Assembly: GCA_041747855.1 (NCBI GenBank)
Contig: JBGTEJ010000055.1
Location: 1 to 64,000, forward strand
Source: ZC4RG35 sp041747855
GTDB lineage: Bacteria > Actinomycetota > Acidimicrobiia > Spongiisociales > ZC4RG35
DNA: 64,000 bases
Direction of reading: 5' to 3'
A program made the position numbers and the translations under genes. Below are positions 9,096-16,632 of the stretch, piece by piece; position 1 is the stretch's first letter, and every line of letters begins with the position of its first letter. The notes under the pieces were generated by a model. It searched no databases and was not told the origin of the DNA. It saw nothing but the letters and a program-made list of their open reading frames with translations.

Positions 9096-9857
9096 ATGGA
9101 ACCGACTCGTTTCGCAATTGTTGGAGACATCCATGGCGAATTCCGAGCATTAGTCGAAGGTCTGGACGGCGCGCGGGAACTGTTCGGCCCCCTGGATTTC
9201 GTCCTGTCGGTGGGCGACGTGGAGGCAAACCGCACTCCCGAAGATGCCCAAGGCGTGGTCAGTCCAGAGAGGTACCGCAAGGTCGGAGACTTTCCCGAGG
9301 TGGTTTCGGGAAACCTCATACTCGGGTCGCCCTTCTACTTCATCGCCGGCAACCACAATCCGTACCCAGCCCTAGATGAACACGGACCTGGCCACTGGGT
9401 CGCAGACTGTCATTGGCTCGGCCGGTGGGGAGTAACGACCATCCACGGGATCCGGATCTCGTTCCTCTCAGGTATTCGGTCTCCGAAATACTCCGATACC
9501 TCCAAGCCCATCCGGACCGGTCCGAAGGTCAGGACCTACTGGCATCGATCTGAACTGGACGCCCTCATCAGGAAGTCATCGGAGGCTGGACCTATCGACG
9601 TGCTGCTGACTCACGAATGGCCCGAAGGAATCGGAACGACTCGGCGTGGGCAGGAGGCCGGTCAGTCCGAAATCCGGCGGCTCGTCGAGACTGTGCGTCC
9701 GAAGGTCCATGCCTGTGGACATATCCATCATCCGCTGCAGGCCACTATCGGGGGAACAACCGTCGTCTGCCTCGCCAAGGTGTCAAACCGCATCGGCGGC
9801 ATCGCCGTGTTCGAGACGTGGAATGACGGGCTTCGGCGCCTCGACGACGCCCCTTGA
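9096..9857 (+). CDS. Calcineurin-like metallophosphoesterase
   Basis: 253 residues from ATG 9096. The dinuclear-metal motifs appear in order: GDIHGE (D-x-H), SVGDVE, AGNHN, LLTHEW and CGHIHH. ATG 9096 places the first motif ten residues in, as usual for the family; a TTG 60 bases upstream is less likely. The substrate cannot be read from the sequence: cyclic nucleotides, nucleotide phosphates, proteins or nucleic acids are all possible. It is divergent from the methyltransferase with a 144-base gap, so it may be cargo of the defence element rather than part of the restriction operon. Confidence 0.85.
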   Translation: MEPTRFAIVGDIHGEFRALVEGLDGARELFGPLDFVLSVGDVEANRTPEDAQGVVSPERYRKVGDFPEVVSGNLILGSPFYFIAGNHNPYPALDEHGPGHWVADCHWLGRWGVTTIHGIRISFLSGIRSPKYSDTSKPIRTGPKVRTYWHRSELDALIRKSSEAGPIDVLLTHEWPEGIGTTRRGQEAGQSEIRRLVETVRPKVHACGHIHHPLQATIGGTTVVCLAKVSNRIGGIAVFETWNDGLRRLDDAP

Positions 9858-9897
9858 AGGAATGCTTCCAGCGGAATAGTCTCAGAATGTCAAGGAG

Positions 9898-10347
9898 TTA
9901 GCCCACCGCTCCGTGGCAGCGCTTGTACTTCGAGCCCGATCCACACGGGCACGGATCGTTCCGGCCGACCTTGACAACCGCAGATGCCGGCCGTGGCATG
10001 ACTGGGGTGGGCTGCGTCTGAGTCACCACCCTCAGCCGTTGCTCCATGATCTCGATGTTGCGCTCCCTGGCATCGAGCATCCGTTGTCGCTTGGCGAACT
10101 CGACCTCAAGCTCGGCTAGGAACACCGGGCCATCGCCGAGGTCATCTACGACCGAGCGGAGCTCGTGCTGGATCAGGGCGGCGATCCCTCGACCCATTGA
10201 GACGCCGAGGGAGTCGCAATAGCTCTTCCACGCCGCCCACGTCGCTTCGGCTGCGGGAACTCGCACCATTTGCCAGATCTCGTCGTGGCCAAGACCGGAA
10301 AAGATCCTGCGATCGATCTTGGCGAGCGTACCGCGGTCAAAGTCCAT
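9898..10347 (-). CDS. SEC-C motif protein with predicted coiled coil
   Basis: 149 residues. The last 20 or so residues are a canonical SEC-C zinc motif, GRNDPCPCGSGSKYKRCHG, also found at the end of SecA. Residues about 75-110 are rich in Glu, Arg and Leu and probably form a coiled coil. ATG 10347 follows a strong GGGGAGAGG ribosome site. The gene is convergent with the phosphoesterase (40-base gap). SEC-C proteins are common in mobile and defence loci; the specific role here is unknown. Confidence 0.82.
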   Translation of the reverse strand: MDFDRGTLAKIDRRIFSGLGHDEIWQMVRVPAAEATWAAWKSYCDSLGVSMGRGIAALIQHELRSVVDDLGDGPVFLAELEVEFAKRQRMLDARERNIEIMEQRLRVVTQTQPTPVMPRPASAVVKVGRNDPCPCGSGSKYKRCHGAVG

Positions 10348-10359
10348 CAGCCTCTCCCC

Positions 10360-10391
10360 TGTCTACATGTAGACATGCCGCAACTTGTTGC
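10360..10391. promoter_or_regulatory. Two palindromes upstream of the SEC-C gene, possible operator
   Basis: TGTCTACATGTAGACA (10360-10375) is a perfect 16-bp palindrome starting 13 bases upstream of the SEC-C start codon. GCAACTTGTTGC (10380-10391) follows with 5-bp perfect arms. Two adjacent dyads just ahead of a gene suggest dimeric repressor sites; the protein that binds is unknown. Confidence 0.5.
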
Positions 10392-11221
10392 ATGTGCGTG
10401 TGTCTTTTGAGGGGGTCGGTACGCGAGGCGCGTGAGCCTCGCGACAGACCGGTTCCGGATCGGTTCGGCGAGAACAATCAAATCTCGATTCGATGTTTGG
10501 ATGGTTCGTTCCACATCCGCTCGCTGGTAGGTTCTCGTAAGCTGAGACGCCTCCATGTCTCCCCAAGGCGAATCGGACTTCTGCTTGCTGCGAAACCCCG
10601 CCCAGGAACGACCGTCCGAGCCAGCCACCACACCTTCTGGCCGGTCTCATCGAACGCCCGGCCCGATCACAGCCTGCATTCCGGGCATGTGAGCCCAGCC
10701 GCAGAGGCTGATTCGGTAGTTGGAGATCCTGAGACACCGGTCATCAACCATTCCGATAGTCGGTCACCCTCCCAAACCACTCCCAGAACCGCTCCCAAAC
10801 GACTCCCAACCTGGCAGGGGGCCCGATCGAAGACTCATGGGAGCGAGGATGACGAAGAACCTCTGCCAGCGTGCGCAGACCCTTGTGGGAACCCCTTTCA
10901 GATCTCCCTGAGCGGGCCGGAAAGTCAAGGGTGATCGACGACATAGGGTGCGATCGACACGTGAGTTTCGACGCCGTACGTTCCGGCCGATGTTCGGAGA
11001 TTCGGGTCGATAAGTCACCGGATCAAGAAGACCAGATCAACCTGTCAACCGAGTGTCAGAAACTCTCCCATGCTTCTCTGACCAGGCCCGATAAGGCATT
11101 CTCCAAGTCGACGGCATCAGACGCGATCACGTCGACCAGCCTGTTGTCTTTCCACAGCCGATCACCTACTGGGAGGGTGAATGAGAGTGAGTTGAGAGGG
11201 TGCCGACCCATCATCACGGGC
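10392..11221. other. Non-coding control region of element 1
   Basis: About 830 bases with no convincing gene. Open frames on both strands lack ribosome sites and recognisable protein features. The stretch lies between two divergently transcribed modules and contains four phased CTCCCA repeats at 10769-10808. It probably holds the promoter and control sites for the excisionase-to-integrase genes; att core sequence was not seen here. Confidence 0.6.
10769..10808. repeat. Four CTCCCA iterons spaced 11-12 bp
   Basis: CTCCCA starts at 10769, 10780, 10792 and 10803, each followed by AAC or GAAC, giving a helically phased array on one DNA face. It lies about 410 bases upstream of the excisionase-type gene. 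Phased direct repeats of this kind are typical of excisionase, replication-initiator or repressor binding arrays; which applies is unknown. Confidence 0.5.
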
Positions 11222-11425
11222 ATGGAACACGACAATCGGCTCCTCACCGTCGAGGAACTCGCCGAGTACCTCGGTGTGCCGGTGACCACGCTCTACCAAT
11301 GGCGGTATCGAAGAGAGGGACCTCCAGGCTTCCGGGTCGGACGGCATCTCCGTTACCGGTGGAGCGACGTGCAGCGCTGGATCGAGAGTCGTCTTGAGGT
11401 TGGTCGCTCGGGTCGAGTGTCGTAG
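11222..11425 (+). CDS. Excisionase-type helix-turn-helix DNA-binding protein
   Basis: 67 residues. LLTVEELAEYLGVPVTTLYQ followed by RREGPPGFRVGRHLRYRWSD is the winged HTH-17 (AlpA/Xis, MerR-like) pattern. These proteins direct integrase towards excision or regulate element genes. ATG 11222 is preceded by no strong ribosome site. The gene is upstream of, and co-directional with, the zinc-ribbon, nuclease and integrase genes, fitting a recombination-directionality factor. Confidence 0.8.
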   Translation: MEHDNRLLTVEELAEYLGVPVTTLYQWRYRREGPPGFRVGRHLRYRWSDVQRWIESRLEVGRSGRVS

Positions 11426-11482
11426 GCGTGATGTAGGGTGGCTTCCGAGAGCCACAACCCGCATCGTGGTGGAGGTCTATTG

Positions 11483-11722
11483 ATGCCAGGTCGAATATCT
11501 AGCTCCCTGCTTGAACAGCTCGTTGGTGTGAACTGTCCCGCTTGCCAATTCGGGTTCGAAGTCGAGGTGGCCGATGCAGCTTGTCAGGTCTGGCGGTGGT
11601 GCCCATGTTGCAGGTCACGGATTCGTCTTATGGAGCCCGGTGGTGAGGTACATGGAGCCATGGAAGAGGTCGAATCGGCGATGAGGGAGTTCCAGAAGAA
11701 CCTCGGGAGGATGTTCAGATGA
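11483..11722 (+). CDS. Small zinc-ribbon protein
   Basis: 79 residues. Two CxxC pairs (CPAC and CPCC) separated by about 23 residues suggest a zinc ribbon. The acidic C-terminal third looks helical. GGAGGT seven bases before ATG 11483 fixes the start. Its last four bases overlap the start of the nuclease gene (ATGA at 11719), so the two are probably translationally coupled and may form a complex. The family is not recognised. Confidence 0.7.
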   Translation: MPGRISSSLLEQLVGVNCPACQFGFEVEVADAACQVWRWCPCCRSRIRLMEPGGEVHGAMEEVESAMREFQKNLGRMFR

Positions 11723-12678
11723 GGTTCAGGGAGGCCCTCCAGGTTCAATTACAGGAGAGATACCGGCGCCTCTACAAAAGTGAGTGGACCACATTCGAAG
11801 TCAACGTCAGATTCTTCCTGCAGTGGATTGACCGGGTCGCAGCGCTTCGATCAATCGTTGACTCACTTCGAAAGAGCCATCCCGATCTCGACCCCACGGA
11901 GTGGTGGGGTGAGGTACAAAAGCGCAGGGCCTACGAAACACCTGAGACAGAGGAAGCAAGGGCCAAGCTCGTTCTGCATGCGCTCCATGACATCGCATTC
12001 ACCGAGGGAGTCGATTTCACCAAACTGGTCTGGCCTCTAACCAGAGAGAGCAATTACAACGACTCCATTCGACAATTCTGTTCGCAGTGGGTCGAACCAG
12101 TTGTCGAATATCTACAAGAGCGGCTCGGTGCCGAGAGTGACATGCTCTACCTGCTCGAGAGGTATCGGCGCCGCCTTGCGTGGTTCGAACGGGATCGGCT
12201 CTATGAGTTGTACCAGGCGGACACCTCGAAGGGCGAGGCCGTGTACGACCGAGATCTACGCATGTTCCTCTTCGAACAAGGCGTTGACTACCCATTCTCC
12301 CAACCCGAAGGACCGTCGGGGAAGGCTGACGTTATTGCCTTGGTCGATTCGGACGACCCGCTCACCTGCGAAGTGAAGCTGTTTGACGGAGATCGATACG
12401 GAGTCTCGTACCTGGCAAAAGGGGTCGGTCAGGCCGTCCGCTACGCGGAAGACTATGGCAAAACCGCGGCTCACCTCGTCATGTTCAACCTGACCGGGCA
12501 TGCTCTGCAGCTCCCGTCTGACGATCTAGACGCTGGTTGGCCCCCTCGCATTGACATTGCTGGCGTGACCGTCTTCCTCGTCGTGGTCCAGGCTGCTCCG
12601 CGGCCCTCCGCGAGCAAATCTGGCAAGGCAAAGGCGGTCGAAGTCATCCGGTCAGATCTCGTGGCCGACATCCCATGA
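11719..12678 (+). CDS. Putative PD-(D/E)XK nuclease of unknown family
   Basis: 319 residues. The C-terminal third has a nuclease-like core: GKADVIAL with Asp204, LTCEVKLF with Glu218 and Lys220, and Gln238 in GVGQAVRYAE. This matches the Asp, Glu-x-Lys and trailing Gln of PD-(D/E)XK enzymes. The N-terminal 200 residues are helical and rich in charged residues, perhaps for target binding or oligomerisation. It overlaps the zinc-ribbon gene by four bases and is followed 27 bases later by the integrase. A defence role is inferred from the fold and location only. Confidence 0.68.
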   Translation: MRFREALQVQLQERYRRLYKSEWTTFEVNVRFFLQWIDRVAALRSIVDSLRKSHPDLDPTEWWGEVQKRRAYETPETEEARAKLVLHALHDIAFTEGVDFTKLVWPLTRESNYNDSIRQFCSQWVEPVVEYLQERLGAESDMLYLLERYRRRLAWFERDRLYELYQADTSKGEAVYDRDLRMFLFEQGVDYPFSQPEGPSGKADVIALVDSDDPLTCEVKLFDGDRYGVSYLAKGVGQAVRYAEDYGKTAAHLVMFNLTGHALQLPSDDLDAGWPPRIDIAGVTVFLVVVQAAPRPSASKSGKAKAVEVIRSDLVADIP

Positions 12679-12705
12679 AGACCTAGCTGGCGAAAGGAGT
12701 CGACG

Positions 12706-13833
12706 ATGGCGCATATGAGAAGGAAGGGTTCGGGTCAGTGGCAGGTTCGGTACCGGGACCCATCCGGCATTGAGCGAGCCCGAAACTTCCACCGGAAAGC
12801 GGATGCCGAGAAGTTCCTGGTGACCGTCGAGGCGGACAAAGTACGAGGGATGTGGGCGGATCCTCGCCTGGCAAAGATCACCGTTGCCGAGTGGTTGCCT
12901 ACGTGGCAGGAGAGCAGGGTCCACCTTCGACCTTCGACGCGTGCGATGTCGGAGTCACTTCTGCGGAATCACGTGATCCCCTACTTCGGTGACCGGCGTC
13001 TCGGCTCGGTGACTCCAACGGTCGTCCAGGGGTTTGTTGCTCACCTCGAGGAGAAGGGTCTGGCGCCGTCGACGATCCGCCAGTCCTACCTGCTGGTCGG
13101 GGGCCTATTCTCCTCGGCGCTCGAATCCGACCTCATCGTCCGCTCTCCCTGCCGTGGGATCAAGCTGCCGAAGAGCTCTCAGACCGAGGTGCGTTTTCTC
13201 ACCACTGAAGAGGTGACCGATCTCGCAGAGGTGATCGATGACCGCTATCGAGCCCTTGTGCTGACAGCCGCGTACGCCGGCTGTCGGTTCGGAGAGCTTG
13301 CCGGTCTAAAGACACACCGTCTGGATCTGCTCAGGCGAAGTCTCACAGTCGCCGAAGCGCTCTCCGAGGTGCGTGGACAAGTTCGGCTCGCTCCTCCTAA
13401 GACCGCGGCAGCTCGGCGCCAGCTAGCGTTGCCCAAGTTCCTAACTGAAGAACTGAATCACCACTTGGCTACATGGCCACCCAGTGCGGAGGGGTTCGTG
13501 TTTACAGCACCTCAAAGTGGCCCACTTCTTCGCCGCAACTTCCGGAGGCGCACGTGGCTACCTGCAGTGAGAGCCTCGGTTCGCGAGCCTTTGCGATTCC
13601 ACGACCTGCGGCACACTCATGCAGCGATGCTGATCGCCCAAGGCGAGCACCCGAAGGTCATCCAGAATCGACTCGGACACTCTTCGATCAAGGTAACGCT
13701 GGACACCTATGGCCACCTCTTTGAGGGGCTCGATGAGGCCGCAGCCGAGCGTCTCGATGCGACATTCCTTCGGACGCCTGCGGAAGTTGCGTTGACTGCA
13801 AACCGAGGGGAAGTTCGACAGGTTCGTCAGTAA
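12706..13833 (+). CDS. Tyrosine-family site-specific integrase
   Basis: 375 residues with the full catalytic set: Arg194 in AGCRFGEL, Lys232, His299 and Arg302 in HDLRHTH, His325 in RLGHSS and Tyr335 in TLDTYGH. The N-terminal part contains an arm-binding domain (about 1-55) and a SAM-like core-binding domain (about 58-150), as in actinophage and ICE integrases. AAAGGAG six bases before ATG 12706 supports the start. It should catalyse recombination between the element and the tRNA-Ala 3' end; matching core repeats are at 4236 and 17891. Confidence 0.96.
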   Translation: MAHMRRKGSGQWQVRYRDPSGIERARNFHRKADAEKFLVTVEADKVRGMWADPRLAKITVAEWLPTWQESRVHLRPSTRAMSESLLRNHVIPYFGDRRLGSVTPTVVQGFVAHLEEKGLAPSTIRQSYLLVGGLFSSALESDLIVRSPCRGIKLPKSSQTEVRFLTTEEVTDLAEVIDDRYRALVLTAAYAGCRFGELAGLKTHRLDLLRRSLTVAEALSEVRGQVRLAPPKTAAARRQLALPKFLTEELNHHLATWPPSAEGFVFTAPQSGPLLRRNFRRRTWLPAVRASVREPLRFHDLRHTHAAMLIAQGEHPKVIQNRLGHSSIKVTLDTYGHLFEGLDEAAAERLDATFLRTPAEVALTANRGEVRQVRQ

Positions 13834-13888
13834 GAGCCTGCAGCCCTCCACATCGATTGGATCTTCGTGTTCGTGGCGACCTCGACGG

Positions 13889-14728
13889 CTACGACGGAAA
13901 GATCTTGGCTCGCTGGATACCGAACAGGATGCCGGGACCGCCCACGTGGATGACCGTGGCCTCGCCTTGTCCCTCGATTGATATGGGCCGAAGGGCCTGG
14001 GGGTTAGTCATGAATATCAGTGCTCGATCGGTAATCACGACAGAACCTCCCCAGCCTGACCAGATGCCGGCGACACGAACAACACCGGTCCGAACGACCG
14101 CTATGTCAAAGACGGGAAGACCATCAGCCACGGCCCGAGGAGAGTGCCTCAGCAGCTGGTTGTATGCCCACAAAGGGAGGAGACGCTGCCAACCTGAAAG
14201 GTTGACACGTAGGCGGCCGGGTCGTTGCTCATGTTCGACCTCGCCAGCGATGTAGGTCGTCGTATTGTGACGGATCTCCAGCAGCTTGTGGCCCCGCAGA
14301 TCGTGGATGTCAGCGTTGACCATCAACAATCGACCGCTCTCGTCGAGGTTAAAAGACAAGCTCTGGAGCGAATCGAAGTCGAATATCGCGAACGGCGCCT
14401 CACTGGTAGTTGAAATCGAACCGACGAGAAGCTTATTGAGTGAGGACGGGGGGACCTGGACACCGCCCCACTGCTGCGGTTCCGCAGTCTTCCACTCATA
14501 CAGCGCGGTGTCGGTCAGTCTCAATTGACCACGGGTCACGGCGTCATGGCACGCCGGGCACAGAGCGATCATGTGTGCCTGGTCATGAGTCTGATAGATC
14601 GCCCATTCCCTGATGTGGTGCAGCTCGATGAGCGTATTAGGGCATGCGGGGTTCGAGCATTGGCCCGCGGCCTCATCAAGTAGCGCTGACTTAACCGAAG
14701 TCGGTACTGCTGGGCGATGCTGAGCCAT
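13889..14728 (-). CDS. HNH-domain endonuclease-like protein
   Basis: 279 residues. The N-terminal 65 residues hold a zinc-bound HNH finger: CSNPACP, then LHHIREW, then CPACHD. The remaining 200 residues are beta-rich and not recognised, so they may be a sensor or membrane/DNA-binding domain. The gene is convergent with the integrase (55-base gap) and is the last gene before att copy B. A defensive DNA-cleaving role is likely but not shown. Confidence 0.8.
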   Translation of the reverse strand: MAQHRPAVPTSVKSALLDEAAGQCSNPACPNTLIELHHIREWAIYQTHDQAHMIALCPACHDAVTRGQLRLTDTALYEWKTAEPQQWGGVQVPPSSLNKLLVGSISTTSEAPFAIFDFDSLQSLSFNLDESGRLLMVNADIHDLRGHKLLEIRHNTTTYIAGEVEHEQRPGRLRVNLSGWQRLLPLWAYNQLLRHSPRAVADGLPVFDIAVVRTGVVRVAGIWSGWGGSVVITDRALIFMTNPQALRPISIEGQGEATVIHVGGPGILFGIQRAKIFPS

Positions 14729-14863
14729 ACGAAGGATTCTGCTCCCACCCGAGATTCATCCAGAATCCACCCGGCCTCCGCTGTCACGGACCTTGGGCTC
14801 CTACGGCACTTCCTGGAGGGTGGCGACGGGCCCTCCGAGGAGCACTTCGACACCGGCTCTCCG

Positions 14864-14880
14864 CGGACTCCCGCGGATTT
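14864..14880. repeat. CGGACTC/CGGATTT repeats inside att B, possible arm sites
   Basis: CGGACTC at 14864-14870 and CGGATTT at 14874-14880, ten bases apart within a CCGCGGA context. They lie 84-100 bases left of att copy B, the same side and similar distance as the repeats beside copy C. Confidence 0.42.
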
Positions 14881-14963
14881 TCCTCGAACTCTGGTCCGAA
14901 CCATAGGCTCGAAGTCCAAAAGCGAGACGGCGACACCCCAGGTAGGTGGGGGTTTTATGGGGA

Positions 14964-15008
14964 TGGAGCTGAGGGGATTCGAACACCTAACCCCTAGACT
15001 GCAAGTCA
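14964..15008. repeat. att core copy B: diverged tRNA-Ala 3' fragment
   Basis: About 40 of 45 bases match copies A and C. The T arm and acceptor strand remain, but the anticodon stem is mispaired and no 5' half follows, so it cannot be a working tRNA. Its left flank (a terminator-like CCCCAGGTAG...GGGTTTT and CGGACTC repeats) resembles copy C. Its right flank (GGTTTCG at 15016) resembles copy A. It therefore looks like the junction of two tandem elements. The 324-base gap 14729-15052 holds this core and its flanks, with no gene. Confidence 0.75.
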
Positions 15009-15052
15009 TTGGAGCGGTTTCGCTGCATGTTCCCGACAGCCCTGCAGTACCT

Positions 15053-15379
15053 GTGCTCGCCGAGTACTCTGCGGTTATAACTGTTCAGATAGACGTTGAG
15101 CTCCAGCGGGACGCCGCTCTGCGCGGAGTTGTCGGTTCTGTGGGCAAGCAAACTGGCGGCCATATCGCTGTCGCGATCCTCGACTCCGACTGGGCAACGA
15201 GCGGCCGCGGTGAATATGTGGACCCATCAGATCCGGTCGTTCGCATGGCAGCTCACCTGGCCATCAACGAGCATGACGGCGAGTATCCGTGGCCACTAGT
15301 CCAGGCAAAGGGACTACAGCACTATCGGATCGATTCATCCTTTTTCGAGATGGCAGAACGGCGGCTTGGCAGGAAGTGA
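15053..15379 (+). CDS. Hypothetical protein
   Basis: 108 residues from GTG 15053. The frame is open further upstream through att copy B, but that part reads through tRNA-derived sequence and is unlikely to be translated. The protein is soluble and mixed-composition (VQIDVELQRDAAL, then GEYVDPSDPVVRMAAHL), with no motif recognised. The start has no good ribosome site, so the exact 5' end is uncertain. Confidence 0.4.
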   Translation: MLAEYSAVITVQIDVELQRDAALRGVVGSVGKQTGGHIAVAILDSDWATSGRGEYVDPSDPVVRMAAHLAINEHDGEYPWPLVQAKGLQHYRIDSSFFEMAERRLGRK

Positions 15380-15405
15380 CTGAGTTGCACTAACCGGGGA
15401 AGTCG

Positions 15406-15654
15406 TCAGCAAGATGGTGCCACTTCTCGCCTCGTTTGGGCGTGGTAGCGCTGTAGTAGCTCAGCGTGCTTCGGCGAGATCAAAGCGGTCGACCGCATGT
15501 TTTGGAACAACTCGTATCGTTCAGCCAACGGCAAGAACTTCTCGTATTCCGCGGCGAACTTGTTGTGCCTGAGCACGGCGAGTTCTTCGGACGAGAGCTG
15601 CGCCCTAACGAGCCCGGTGTAGGTGTCCGGATGGGGAATCGTCGCTTCGTCCAC
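15406..15654 (-). CDS. Small hypothetical protein
   Basis: 82 residues from GTG 15654, charged and mostly helical, with no motif recognised. The ribosome site is weak. It is convergent with 15053-15379 and follows the DUF4062 operon on the same strand after a 180-base gap. It could be a third gene of that operon or not real. Confidence 0.4.
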   Translation of the reverse strand: MDEATIPHPDTYTGLVRAQLSSEELAVLRHNKFAAEYEKFLPLAERYELFQNMRSTALISPKHAELLQRYHAQTRREVAPSC

Positions 15655-15834
15655 CTACTTGACGATTCAGTAGGGGTTGCGGAAGTAGTGCCTCAGAAGA
15701 GGCTCCCATTTCGGGTACTGAAGCTAGTAGATGTATGCAATCTCTCTGACCTGCTTGTGGAGCTTCTCGAGTCATCGGCAGCTAACGGGTCTTCGTTGAT
15801 CGGGAGGCGCTTACCGACCCGTCCTGCCGACAAT

Positions 15835-16632
15835 TCATTCGAGGATGCGACGATGGTCGAGCTGACCGACTCGCTCTCCTTGTCGAGCCAAGTAGCGGCG
15901 TTGAGTCACGCCCCACGCGTCTTCAATGAGGTTGCCTATCGCGAACGCCATATCTTGTTGGAATCCATCGTCTGGTACCTGGTCGAGTTCGAAGTGCCAG
16001 AGCAGATTGTCGTCAGCGCAGCCTCCTACGGAGTTGTCCCACGAACCCGGCTCAGCCCAGCCTTCAGCAACGTTGCCAAGAAATGCGCCCTTGGTTGAGA
16101 CGAGACCGATAGTCAACTGCCAAGGAGTCGGAAGGCCAACGCGGCGGTGAAGCTGGACTGTGAACTTCAGCATCGCCCAGGTGTAGGTAACGATGGAGGC
16201 AAGGGCGAAGGTCCGGACGGTTTCGCCCCGATCATCCTGGTACTCACGCGCGCCGCTACTTCCAAGACCGAGCTCGATGGCGCCAGAGCGGTGAACACCA
16301 AGGAATCTCCTCCATGCCCCATCCCTGCCGTGATCATTAACCACGACCGCGGCATGAGCTGTGGGGAATGTCTGGTAGCCAAACCTCACACCTCGACCTT
16401 CCACTTTCATTTCCTGTTCCGCTTTGAACCAGTCCCAAAAGTCTCCATCGAACCACAAAGCATCTCGTTCTGGGTCAGCGGGGAGCAATACGGCTTGCAC
16501 GGTGAGTGATTCGAGCCGTGTTGCCAATCCAACGCCGCCGAAGTCCGATCGTCGAACGTTATCGAGACCGTGGCGGTCGAGAGTCCTACGCCAACGGGCT
16601 CGGATTAGCTCGGTGTCGGCGAGAGACGTCAT
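15835..16632 (-). CDS. Unknown protein coupled to DUF4062 gene
   Basis: 265 residues, no family recognised. It is Trp-rich (WFDGDFWDWFK at about 79-89) with a hydrophobic patch near 165-185, and predicted mostly soluble. Its ATG overlaps the stop of the DUF4062 gene by four bases (16629-16632), so the two are almost certainly co-translated and probably act together. Position between att copies B and C suggests accessory, possibly defensive, function. Confidence 0.72.
   Translation of the reverse strand: MTSLADTELIRARWRRTLDRHGLDNVRRSDFGGVGLATRLESLTVQAVLLPADPERDALWFDGDFWDWFKAEQEMKVEGRGVRFGYQTFPTAHAAVVVNDHGRDGAWRRFLGVHRSGAIELGLGSSGAREYQDDRGETVRTFALASIVTYTWAMLKFTVQLHRRVGLPTPWQLTIGLVSTKGAFLGNVAEGWAEPGSWDNSVGGCADDNLLWHFELDQVPDDGFQQDMAFAIGNLIEDAWGVTQRRYLARQGERVGQLDHRRILE

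Larger units (their letters stand above)
4236..15008. mobile_element. Integrated element 1 in tRNA-Ala, with integrase and defence genes
   Basis: Bounded by att copy A and the diverged copy B. It carries a tyrosine integrase (12706-13833) near the B end and an excisionase-type HTH gene (11222-11425). Its cargo is AIPR, restriction endonuclease, methyltransferase, phosphoesterase, SEC-C, zinc-ribbon/nuclease and HNH genes. It has no conjugation or capsid genes, so it resembles a non-conjugative defence island. The right limit could instead be copy C at 17938, with B being a relic inside a single element. Confidence 0.75.

Noticed and set aside
10197..10934. A 245-residue Arg/Ser-rich plus-strand protein
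   Set aside because: Overlaps the SEC-C gene, has no ribosome site and shows mirror-frame composition.
14964..15040. A tRNA-Ala(TGC) gene at att copy B
   Set aside because: The anticodon stem is mispaired in three of five positions and no 5' half can be folded.
14717..15052. A 220-residue plus-strand protein running from the HNH gene through att B
   Set aside because: The first half overlaps the HNH start and reads through tRNA-derived DNA with no protein-like features; only the part after about 15053 was kept, with low confidence.
15466..16098. A 210-residue plus-strand protein
   Set aside because: It is antisense to the partner of the DUF4062 gene, which has a coupled start and better composition.
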